A program made the position numbers and the translations under genes. The notes beneath the pieces were generated by a model. It had not been told where the DNA came from, searched no databases, and worked only from the letters and a program-made list of their open reading frames with translations. From NCBI GenBank assembly GCA_964529155.1, contig CAZGVV010000038.1:1-19836 (forward strand): a DNA stretch of 19,836 bases, written 5' to 3'. Positions 6,848 through 13,655 of this stretch are shown in pieces; within the stretch, counting starts at the first letter, position 1, and every line of letters starts with the position of its first letter. This DNA is from CAZGVV01 sp964529155 (lineage in GTDB: Bacteria > Pseudomonadota > Alphaproteobacteria > Rickettsiales > SXRF01).

Positions 6848-8269
6848 TTATTGACCGCCAACCCCAGAAGTAGGTAATTTGCCAGCTTTGCGCTGCCTCT
6901 CCTCATCGAGTATACGAACCACATATTCACCCAAATCCGGTCTTTCCGGCAGTTCTTTCTCACGATTTTCCAGAAATTTTATAGCCGTATCGTAATTGAG
7001 GTCTTCCCCCTCAGCTCCATAAATTCGCGCCATGCGTATGATGTCCCGTTCTAATTTTTTAACGCCAGGATCTGTGGGTGATGCTTTGGTGGCTTTTGCA
7101 TGCATTTCTTTATACCACGGGAGATGAAACTTTATAAAGTCATTCCATTGCGTGTTATCACTGAATTTTTCATGCACTTTGAGAACATCTGTAGCAATCT
7201 CTGCTTCCCATTGAGCCATTTTATTTTTGTCAGCCGCCCCAGACGCTAACGCCTCTAGTTTACGCTTTATTTCTGGAAACTGTTTAAATTCTTCGACGTG
7301 GGTTTCAGGCCTGATTTTGTCGATCACTTGGAATTGTTCTACTATTCTATCGGCACATGGATCCGTAAAAGGTGGGTTTGCAGTATCCATCGGTAATTTG
7401 TAGTGGCGGTAAACACCATGAGTCGCATATTGCCCATATTCTTTGGCGAATTCTTCGTAAAATGCTTTTTTATAATCTGGATGCCACTCAAAATAGGCCC
7501 CAAGGCTTGGAAATTTAGTTTGTGCTTCTATACTTTCCCGATAACCTTTTGGCGAATCAGTTGAAAACAAATAAGGATTTTCCCTTACACGAGCCCCGCA
7601 ATTTTTGCCGTATTCCCTTGCTTCATCGATAATAGCATTATGTGCGATATGGCCAGTATCTTCGCCTTTATCTATTTTTTCTTTCCATCCAATCAAATCT
7701 GTATCCAGCTTAGATTGCTTCGCAACCAGACTGATATGCGATGACATTCCAAGAGTTGCATAGGATCCGTCCTTCCACGTACACTCCTTCAGCAAATCTG
7801 GCAATTTTCGACAGGCGTTTACATAAGATAACAATTCCGGTTTTTGCTGGATATCTTCAGGTGCTACTTTTTCTACCCATGATGTCCATGCGGGACTTTC
7901 TTCTACCTTCTTAATAGATTCTGGCTTTTGAAAAGGCTCGCAAAATGCCGCATCATATACTTTGTTTGGCCTAACCGGCTTCTTACGCATTTGACCAACG
8001 TACAAACTCACTTTTCTGTACTCGACACCCATTTTTTTACAGCTATCTTTCTGCAATTCGACGATTTTATCAAGCATATCAACAAGTTTTACAAAACACG
8101 CCCTTCGTTCTTCTTGGTTATCCCAATGAACAACCGTTTTATATTTTTCCAATATTTCAAAATGCGCTCTGTTACCTCTCGGCACAGCTATTGGTGTACA
8201 ATATACAGTGACGCCCTTCCCGTCATCGATAGGAATAGCGGCAGCGGCTATGCCATAAAGTTTATCCAT
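6848..8269 (-). CDS. hypothetical protein, 473 residues, no recognised family
   Basis: I do not recognise this protein. It is long, soluble-looking and rich in charged residues and predicted helix, with no signal peptide or membrane segment. The N-terminus (IAAAAIPIDDGKGVTVYCTPIA) looks like a beta-rich start; the rest has several Trp/Tyr-rich stretches (SLGAYFEWHPDYKKAFYEEF, FIKFHLPWYKEMHAKATKA) and ends in a charged helix followed by a short Gly/Ser tail. There are several Cys residues without a CxxC pair. It is AT-richer than the flanking core genes. No clear Shine-Dalgarno precedes the ATG at 8269. It stands alone on its strand, followed by a stem-loop, next to a decayed GIY-YIG gene. A lineage-specific or host-interaction protein is possible but is only a guess. 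Confidence 0.8.
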   Translation of the reverse strand: MDKLYGIAAAAIPIDDGKGVTVYCTPIAVPRGNRAHFEILEKYKTVVHWDNQEERRACFVKLVDMLDKIVELQKDSCKKMGVEYRKVSLYVGQMRKKPVRPNKVYDAAFCEPFQKPESIKKVEESPAWTSWVEKVAPEDIQQKPELLSYVNACRKLPDLLKECTWKDGSYATLGMSSHISLVAKQSKLDTDLIGWKEKIDKGEDTGHIAHNAIIDEAREYGKNCGARVRENPYLFSTDSPKGYRESIEAQTKFPSLGAYFEWHPDYKKAFYEEFAKEYGQYATHGVYRHYKLPMDTANPPFTDPCADRIVEQFQVIDKIRPETHVEEFKQFPEIKRKLEALASGAADKNKMAQWEAEIATDVLKVHEKFSDNTQWNDFIKFHLPWYKEMHAKATKASPTDPGVKKLERDIIRMARIYGAEGEDLNYDTAIKFLENREKELPERPDLGEYVVRILDEERQRKAGKLPTSGVGGQ

Positions 8270-8587
8270 ACATGTACTTTGAGTTCTCTGATAATTCAGG
8301 ATAGTTTAGTTAATAACTGTAAATATAATATTAATATCTCAATCATACCAATTCTGAACCTATAACAAAGTTAAAATCATCGACTATTTCAGAAAATTAC
8401 TCAATATTAACAGAGCCTTGATTTTGTCTATTAACGTCGGCGAAATCATGATCTTTGATAAAAAATGATACGCTGAGGTGGTGAGGCGTGGTGACACTTT
8501 CGATACCCAAATATGTCCCCACGATTGACAGTGAAACAGCGAGCAAGATAGGTGGTATTGGCTAAGCACTCAGGTCATGAGTCGGGC
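8270..8587. other. AT-rich intergenic spacer with possible gene remnants
   Basis: No intact gene is supported. The first 200 bases are AT-rich and probably hold the promoter of the 473-residue gene. Around 8490-8565 the plus strand has a short open stretch (contains VTLSIPKYVPTIDSE) ending in a stop codon, and the minus strand is open for about 60 codons; neither has a recognised family or ribosome binding site. These look like debris upstream of the broken GIY-YIG gene. Confidence 0.45.
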
Positions 8588-8755
8588 GTGATTTACTCCT
8601 TCAGGAGAAAAATTACTCATCCCACACCCAAACACACCGGCGCATCTGAAAATTTAAAGCAACGCTTGATGGATCACAATTCCGGAAAAGCCGCATGTAC
8701 AGTTAAATTTGCGCCATGGGAATTCATTTGATACTTTGCTTTTCTATATTATTAG
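8588..8755 (+). pseudogene. GIY-YIG endonuclease family remnant
   Basis: Read in one plus-strand frame, the bases encode VIYSFRRKITHPTPKH, then TGASENLKQRLMDHNSGK, then AACTVKFAPWEFI, a stop codon (TGA 8729-8731) and YFAFLYY before a second stop (8753-8755). This follows the layout of small GIY-YIG nucleases: a degraded YVYLL-type first strand, a (Y)TG..xNLKxRLxxHNxGK second motif with its Arg, and the (H)TxKFxPWEL(V)xYxAF end of the core. The GIY tyrosines are replaced, there is no start codon with a ribosome site, an in-frame stop cuts the core, and the C-terminal part (the usual FExYLKSGSG segment) is missing. The gene is therefore broken and non-functional. Such small nucleases often sit in variable regions. 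A sequencing error could account for the internal stop but not for the missing ends. Confidence 0.75.
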
Positions 8756-8818
8756 AACCACCTGAATTTAAAAAATATACAAATTTTATTCCGACTGCAC
8801 ATGTGCAAAGAAACGATT

Positions 8819-9238
8819 ATGACCCTAAAAATTTCCCACGATATACATCCTGATGCCGCGATCATTAATGAGATCGAAAAATCTTTAGAAGCATATAACT
8901 TCACTGCAGTCGGCGCGCATGATCGGGTAGTATTACTACTTTCCGCCCGCGATGATAATGGCATGCTGCAAGCAGGCCTTAAAGGATTAATGGGATGGAA
9001 CTGGCTATCGGTAACTATGCTGTGGGTTTCCGAAGCTTATCGCGGCAAAGGGTATGGTTCCATGCTTTTGTGTCAAGCAGAAGAGATAGCAAAAACACAT
9101 GGATGCACAAACGCCATATTAACTACTCACAGCTTTCACGCGCCCGATTTTTACAAAAAGCAAGGCTATAAGGAATTCGGTCGATTAGAAAATTTTCCAC
9201 CTGGTCATTCAAAGAGTTTTTTTAGCAAAACCTTCTAA
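8819..9238 (+). CDS. GNAT-family N-acetyltransferase
   Basis: Predicted acetyl-CoA-dependent acetyltransferase of 139 residues, the usual size for a single GNAT domain. The acetyl-CoA motif A is clear: LWVSEAYRGKGYGSMLL with the R/Q-x-x-G-x-G/A core RGKGYG at residues 75-80, followed by the helix CQAEEIAKTHGC. Motif B follows, with TTHSFHAPDFYKKQGYKEFG and the conserved Tyr near the end. The start at 8819 is chosen over an ATG six codons upstream because of the purine-rich AAAGAAACG before it, but the signal is weak. The acceptor substrate cannot be read from the sequence. It stands alone between a pseudogene and a convergent methyltransferase gene, with no antitoxin-like partner upstream, so a GNAT toxin role is unlikely. 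Confidence 0.88.
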   Translation: MTLKISHDIHPDAAIINEIEKSLEAYNFTAVGAHDRVVLLLSARDDNGMLQAGLKGLMGWNWLSVTMLWVSEAYRGKGYGSMLLCQAEEIAKTHGCTNAILTTHSFHAPDFYKKQGYKEFGRLENFPPGHSKSFFSKTF

Positions 9239-9344
9239 TCAAATCCAAGCAATGGAGAAGGAAGAGTACCTCTAAAAGAACGAGCACAACACATCGCGCC
9301 CTATGCGGTATATTGCGTGTATATATTTCCCATTCATATTCATC

Positions 9345-10031
9345 CTATTTACGTGCCCTAAATAGAGCTTGGTTGCCACACAACCATTTTAATTCACACA
9401 CAGCAAATCCTGCCTGCGTCAAAGCAGAGAAATGCTCGCTCAATGTGGCAGGGAAATAACCACTTTCTGATTCCTCAAACCATTTTTTTACAAAATCCTT
9501 GTCTGTATTATGCGCTTCCACGTAGCTGCGGTACATTGCCTCCAACTGCGTATCCACTTCCGGTGCCTCATGTCGGATAAAATCAGCATGGACAAACCAT
9601 CCACCCGGGATCAATGCTGCGTATATTTTTTCATATATCGGCAAAAGATACTCACGCGGAATATTATTGATCGTGGCAACAGAAATAAACGCATGCGTAT
9701 TATTCGGATACACCGTGTTTATAATATCCGACGTCAATAATTGCCACCGTGACGCATCAAAAATATCCAATCTTTTTTGAGCCTCATCCAGCATGGAAGG
9801 CGCACTATCTATTCCTGTCACGGCTACGTTCGGGAATGCTTTTAATATGGCCGCTACAGTTTTACCTGTTCCACACCCCAAATCTACAACGCTGGCCGCA
9901 TCTGCGGGCAGAAAATCAAGGTTTTCAACAAGTTTAGCCTGAATTTCCTCATAATGAGGAATGACGCTATCAACAAAATCATCATATGATTTTATTAATC
10001 TAAAAAAATTTTTATCTTGCATTTCGCTCAT
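9345..10031 (-). CDS. class I SAM-dependent methyltransferase
   Basis: Predicted Rossmann-fold methyltransferase of 228 residues. Motif I VVDLGCGTGKT (49-59, SAM glycine loop) is followed by an acidic end of strand 2 in VTGIDSAP (Asp75), then a motif II-like SVATINNIP and a post-motif segment GGWFVHADFIRH. It resembles small-molecule methyltransferases (Methyltransf_25/UbiE-like), not rRNA or DNA enzymes; there is no NPPY motif. The substrate is unknown. The ATG at 10031 is chosen; a TTG six codons upstream and an ATG three codons downstream are both possible, and none has a good ribosome site. It diverges from the 337-residue gene with only about 40 bases between, so the two may share a control region. 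Confidence 0.87.
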   Translation of the reverse strand: MSEMQDKNFFRLIKSYDDFVDSVIPHYEEIQAKLVENLDFLPADAASVVDLGCGTGKTVAAILKAFPNVAVTGIDSAPSMLDEAQKRLDIFDASRWQLLTSDIINTVYPNNTHAFISVATINNIPREYLLPIYEKIYAALIPGGWFVHADFIRHEAPEVDTQLEAMYRSYVEAHNTDKDFVKKWFEESESGYFPATLSEHFSALTQAGFAVCELKWLCGNQALFRARK

Positions 10032-10071
10032 GAGAAATGAATGATACAATTAATTAATAACGTTTGCATGT

Positions 10072-11085
10072 ATGCCTTTATCCGAAAAATCCTTATTAGA
10101 TGCAGGGTATTATCATATTAATACCACGAATGCACCCAGTGACATAGACAGAACGTATTTATCTTATGCGCCTGACACAGCATATCTTATCCCGCATAAC
10201 CCGGCACACCAACGGGCAGAAGAAATACTCGCAGAATTAACTGCAAATGGCATATGCGCCGTCGTGCGGGGAGAACAAAAAAATTACATCCTCTATCGCC
10301 CTAAAAAGGATAGTATAAAAATATCGCTCCCAAATGTCCCAGACATACAGCAACTTTCATTTACCCCGAAAAAAACAGAAGCTGCCACCTTACAATTCGG
10401 CATCAACCATTTTCGTAATTCTATTGGTAACATAGCCATTATGGTGGATGATCTAGGATTACCTCGTGGAATTGCCGATCACTTAAACATGCTCATTCCT
10501 GAATCTTATCAAGCATGCCTAGATGCAGAAGGCTTTACCACGCCCCTTCTGATATCCGAAAGAATTTCCCGCAATCGCGGCGTACAAGCCGCCAGAGGGC
10601 AGAAAACCAAAGCATTAAAAGAACCACATAAAGCTGGAAGTAGTGAGTTAAAACTTGAAAAATCCGACTCCACAAATGGACGTCCCGCACTGACCTCTTC
10701 TTTCTTAGAAAATCACCCCTGGGCGCTAACAGGATGCACCGGCTTAGTAGGCGCTATAGGACTAACTAAACCGGATAAAACTGGTGAAAAAAATGTCCCT
10801 TCCTGTGGAATTATCGGTGCAGGTTACTTAAATGAAATTATCGACGCAGGGCATCACGGCCCGATTATCAGTGTTTATAATGTGGCAGATGATCAAGATA
10901 TAGGCAGAAAACTCTTTGATGGCGCAGTTATTGCTGCTTGGGTTAACCCAGAAATCGATTTACCTATTACTACAATATTAATCTTGGGTGGCAATGCTCG
11001 CCCTGTAACCGAATATAAACGCGATGAATGGACATTATCTATGCTACGCACAGGCATAGAGCCTGAAAAAAATATGGCACTATAG
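10072..11085 (+). CDS. hypothetical protein, 337 residues, no recognised family
   Basis: I do not recognise this protein. It appears to have an N-terminal half (about residues 1-160) rich in mixed helix and strand, a charged low-complexity linker (about 168-205, many Lys, Glu and Ser), and a C-terminal part beginning with a weakly hydrophobic stretch HPWALTGCTGLVGAIGL, followed by a compact region with GIIGAGYLNEII, ISVYNVADDQD and ITTILILGG. The Gly-rich stretch is too short and polar to be a confident membrane helix, and no signal peptide is seen. The start at 10072 lacks a clear Shine-Dalgarno. It diverges from the methyltransferase gene and is followed by a stem-loop. Codon use is AT-leaning like the other genes in this segment. 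Confidence 0.72.
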   Translation: MPLSEKSLLDAGYYHINTTNAPSDIDRTYLSYAPDTAYLIPHNPAHQRAEEILAELTANGICAVVRGEQKNYILYRPKKDSIKISLPNVPDIQQLSFTPKKTEAATLQFGINHFRNSIGNIAIMVDDLGLPRGIADHLNMLIPESYQACLDAEGFTTPLLISERISRNRGVQAARGQKTKALKEPHKAGSSELKLEKSDSTNGRPALTSSFLENHPWALTGCTGLVGAIGLTKPDKTGEKNVPSCGIIGAGYLNEIIDAGHHGPIISVYNVADDQDIGRKLFDGAVIAAWVNPEIDLPITTILILGGNARPVTEYKRDEWTLSMLRTGIEPEKNMAL

Positions 11086-11098
11086 CTTAATTAACGAC

Positions 11099-11116
11099 CA
11101 TCATCTAAAGATGATG
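11099..11116 (+). terminator. short stem-loop after the 337-residue gene
   Basis: CATCATC (11099-11105) pairs with GATGATG (11110-11116) around a TAAA loop, 14 bases after the stop codon, followed by ATTTAG. The T run is poor, so this is a weak candidate terminator. Confidence 0.45.
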
Positions 11117-11145
11117 ATTTAGTGATCGGCCTAAAGACAAGCGTT

Positions 11146-11161
11146 GCGGCAACGATGCCGC
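11146..11161. repeat. small GC-rich hairpin
   Basis: GCGGCA (11146-11151) pairs with TGCCGC (11156-11161) around ACGA. An overlapping alternative pairs CGTTG with CAACG at 11142-11154. It lies between the candidate terminator and the larger palindromic element and may belong to the same repeat unit. Confidence 0.45.
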
Positions 11162-11175
11162 CTGAAGATGGAACC

Positions 11176-11263
11176 GTCATCCCCGCCGAAGTGCGGGGAT
11201 CTACAGCCCAACCCGTATACTGCATTATGCCCGCCCTGGATCCCCGCGCGCGGCGGGGATGAC
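11176..11263. repeat. MITE-like palindromic intergenic element (88 bases)
   Basis: The ends GTCATCCCCGCC (11176-11187) and GGCGGGGATGAC (11252-11263) are perfect 12-base inverted repeats. Each arm is itself a hairpin: ATCCCCGC/GCGGGGAT at 11179-11200 and again at 11240-11260. This double-hairpin GTCATCCCCGC...GCGGGGATGAC design is a familiar kind of dispersed intergenic palindrome in proteobacterial genomes. No transposase is present and no clear target duplication is seen (GAACC before, GATAT after). Confidence 0.8.
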
Positions 11264-11281
11264 GATATAGGGTTAGCTAAA

Positions 11282-11315
11282 GGTTATTTCCGCCTAAAGG
11301 CGAAGGTTTATAACC
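11282..11315 (-). terminator. stem-loop over the bolA stop codon, possible terminator
   Basis: GGTTAT (11282-11287) pairs with ATAACC (11310-11315), and inside CGCC (11291-11294) pairs with GGCG (11299-11302) around TAAA. Read on the minus strand it spans the bolA stop codon (11308-11310) and is followed by TTTAGC. It is the only candidate end signal for the rsmE-gshA-bolA operon, but it has no long T run. Confidence 0.4.
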
Positions 11316-11604
11316 GACCAGCTGGAAAATTAACTCCCGCCTCTTCCGGTGTGAGCGTTACCAAAGATGTCACTGCATGAATCTCTCTAATCTCATCGGC
11401 CACTGCGCCGTACACCATGCGGCTGCGCTCCACGCGGGATTTGCCGGTAAAGGCTGCCGCCACCACCCGCATCGCCACGTGGCTGATCTGGCCTGGCGTT
11501 GCGCCGTCATGGCCATAATGCGCGCCTGAATCGTCACGCAGTTGCACGCTCACCGGTGTGAGCGCTTGTTGAATTTTTTGTTCCATCGTAGCCAAAATCG
11601 TCAT
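11308..11604 (-). CDS. bolA: BolA family protein
   Basis: Small (98 residues) BolA-type protein. BolA proteins bind monothiol glutaredoxins through a shared [2Fe-2S] cluster and act in iron/redox control or as DNA-binding regulators. Family features seen: VSVQLRDDSGAHYGHDGA (the variable loop with histidine), the core SHVAMRVVAAAFTGKSRVERSRMVYGAVADEI split across two strands and a helix, and the conserved HAVTSLVTLTPEEA end with the ligand-type His. The start at 11604 is firmly set by AGGAGG five to six bases upstream, inside the end of gshA; the open frame extends 30 codons further but has no reason to be used. The ATG overlaps the gshA TGA by four bases, so the two are translationally coupled. 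Confidence 0.93.
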   Translation of the reverse strand: MTILATMEQKIQQALTPVSVQLRDDSGAHYGHDGATPGQISHVAMRVVAAAFTGKSRVERSRMVYGAVADEIREIHAVTSLVTLTPEEAGVNFPAGRL

Positions 11605-12864
11605 GCCGCCTCCTGCAATTGCATCATATGAATTTCTTTTCCCGCCGCCAGCGCCGATATTGCGGCCACCAAGCCAAACGCCCGGAAATGGCACGCCCGC
11701 ACCGGTTGGCGGGCGTTGGTCTGCGTTTCGGTTTCATCACACATGCCGGTAAACGTCATGCCGGCAGCATTTAAATTGGTAAACTGGTCACGCTGAGCAT
11801 TCGCCCGAAACATTCCCCCGGCGGGTATGCCGTCAATTAAATACATCATCGGCTCGGCAGAAGCGCCATTCACCGTATCAACCGTTGGCACACCTTCCTG
11901 AATGATCACCTCACTCACTCGCGCGCCCTCTTTCACCACTTGCATTTTATTGCGCTCTTTTTTGTTCAAATGCAGAATCTCTTCGCCGGAATGCACGACC
12001 ATAATCCCCATGCCGTACGTTCCGCCATCGGCTTTCACGAACACATACGGCTCTTCTTTAATTCCATACTTGGCATATTTACTGCGGGTTGCCGCCAGAA
12101 TCTCATCCACGCTTCTGGCCAGCATATCCAGCCCCTCCTGGGCTTTAAAATCAATCTCGCCGCATTGACGAAACCCAGCCGCAAGCAGCCACGGATCCAG
12201 CCCGAAATGGGCAGCAAAATCCTCTACCACTTTCCGGTAAATCTCAAAATGCGCGCTCTTGCGGCGTTGATACCAACCCATCCACATCGGCGGAAATACA
12301 GGTTGCGTAATACCTTCCAGCAACGACACCGGCCCGGACGTGCAATCATTATTCAGCAAAATCACATCCGGCGTGAATCCATTTTCTCCCGCCACGCGAT
12401 TTCCACTACGCACCAGCGGCATTTCCTCAACCAGATGCCCGGAAAGTGACGTCAGTTGCAGCGAGCTTCCCGGCTCCGCTACCAANNNNNNNNNNACTTC
12501 CGACCTGCACCTCCATTCCAGCGCGAATCAGCAGCTGTTGCAACACCACTAAACTATCCAAATACGCCAGATTCCGCGTATGGTTTTCCGGCACAATCAG
12601 CACACGCTTCGCCTGCGGGTAATGCTCCTGCATAAAACCTTGAAAAAATCGCGCGGCGCGCATGCTTGCTGCAGCAGAGAGATTATTAAATCCTGCCGGG
12701 TATAAATTATTGTCCACCGGCACCAGCCGCACACCTGAATGACGTAAATCCACCGAACAGGTCACTGGCGGCGCAGCAGCAGCGCGATGGTGGGAAAGCC
12801 AGCGCTCCACCTCTTCTTCGCGCATAAGATAGAGTTTCTCTAATTGGTCTAAAATCGCACTCAT
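11601..12864 (-). CDS. gshA: glutamate-cysteine ligase (GshA, A. ferrooxidans-type), interrupted by an assembly gap
   Basis: First enzyme of glutathione synthesis, joining glutamate and cysteine with ATP. The sequence fits the third GCL type (PF08886, described from Acidithiobacillus), not the E. coli type or the plant-like type common in alphaproteobacteria. Signatures are LLNNDCTSGPVSLLEG, PPMWMGWYQRRKSAHFEIY, an ATP-grasp-like YVFVKADGGTYGMGI, and NGASAEPMMYLIDG. The first 123 codons lie before the 10-N run and the rest after it, in a different frame; the flanking frames join only if the true gap is a multiple of three. Read through, the product is about 420 residues, near family size. The ATG overlaps the rsmE stop (ATGA) and its stop overlaps the bolA start (ATGA), so it is the middle gene of a tight operon. 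The frame change is best explained by gap sizing, not mutation. Confidence 0.88.
12486..12495. other. assembly gap (10 N) inside gshA
   Basis: Ten N mark an unresolved join of unknown true length. To keep gshA in frame across it the missing length must be a multiple of three, so the written length of 10 is a placeholder. Confidence 0.97.
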
Positions 12865-13628
12865 GCCGTCTCCATCGCTTCAAAATGTGGGCGCTTATCC
12901 CCATCGCCCACCCAGGCTTGCATGTGTGCAAGTGCGGTCAATGCCGCTGTCTCGGCCCGCAAAATCCGCGGCCCCATGTGTACCGCGCGAGCATATGGCA
13001 ATCCACGAATCCATTGACGCTCCTCATCAGAAAATCCACCTTCCGGCCCGATCAGCACCCCATACGCGCCCTCTTTCAATACCGGCATCAACGCCCGCAC
13101 GGAAGGCGCATCGCCTGCCTCATCGCAATGAATTAGCACCCGGTCTTTCGGCCATTCACTTAGCACTGTCACCAGCTTTTGTGGTTCATGAATGTGCGGA
13201 ACGTCCATCCGCCCGCATTGCTCCGCGGCTTCAATCGCGTTGGCGTGCAATCGCTCCTCATTCACCCGCGTCACAATGGTTCGCTGCGTCATTACGGGAA
13301 TCAACGCTGAAACACCCAGCTCGACGGCGCGCCGCGCCAAAAAATCAATCTTTTCATTTTTCACCGGCGCAAAGACCAGCCATATATCCGGTGTTGCATA
13401 TTGCTCCGCGCGCCGCGTTTTAACGGCGAGCATTACATCTCGCTTGCCTTCCACCTGCAGCTGAGCAATCCATTCCCCGTCTTTGCCATTAAATAACGCC
13501 ACGCACTCACCGCCCCGGCAACGTAATGTCTGACGCAAAAATGCCGCCTGCGCCGCACTGGCCGCAAGGGAGGCGTCCTCATACAAAGGCTGCGTTACAT
13601 AAAGTCGTGTTTTAAGCTTGTCTGTCAT
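12861..13628 (-). CDS. rsmE: 16S rRNA (uracil-1498-N3)-methyltransferase RsmE
   Basis: SPOUT-class methyltransferase that makes m3U1498 in 16S rRNA. The 255-residue product has the PUA-like N-terminal part (RLYVTQPL, then FLRQTLRCRGGE), LVFAPVKNEKIDFLARRAVELGV, EQCGR (136-140), and the SPOUT knot motifs LIGPEGGFSDEE (192-203) and MGPRILRAETAALTALA (218-234). The start at 13628 is chosen because the conserved family start RLYV begins eight residues later; longer starts at 13646 and 13670 would run into the divergent ubiA gene. No strong Shine-Dalgarno is visible. First gene of the rsmE-gshA-bolA operon, its TGA overlapping the gshA ATG. Confidence 0.95.
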   Translation of the reverse strand: MTDKLKTRLYVTQPLYEDASLAASAAQAAFLRQTLRCRGGECVALFNGKDGEWIAQLQVEGKRDVMLAVKTRRAEQYATPDIWLVFAPVKNEKIDFLARRAVELGVSALIPVMTQRTIVTRVNEERLHANAIEAAEQCGRMDVPHIHEPQKLVTVLSEWPKDRVLIHCDEAGDAPSVRALMPVLKEGAYGVLIGPEGGFSDEERQWIRGLPYARAVHMGPRILRAETAALTALAHMQAWVGDGDKRPHFEAMETA

Positions 13629-13655
13629 AGCATGGCAATTGTACATAGGAGTGAT

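Noticed and set aside
8384..8569. Minus-strand open frame of 61 codons
   Set aside because: No ribosome site, no recognisable family and odd composition; it lies in debris upstream of the GIY-YIG remnant.
8801..9238. GNAT gene as the toxin of a toxin-antitoxin pair
   Set aside because: No small DNA-binding antitoxin gene precedes it; the adjacent sequence is a nuclease remnant in a different frame.
11144..11380. Plus-strand open frame of 78 codons
   Set aside because: It runs through the palindromic elements and antisense to bolA.
11605..11694. Longer N-terminus for BolA
   Set aside because: It would lie inside gshA, is not BolA-like, and a strong AGGAGG marks the start at 11604.
12427..12495. 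Continuation of the gshA N-terminal frame past the N run
   Set aside because: The frame after the gap gives a non-homologous tail; the true GshA continues in another frame, consistent with a misestimated gap length.
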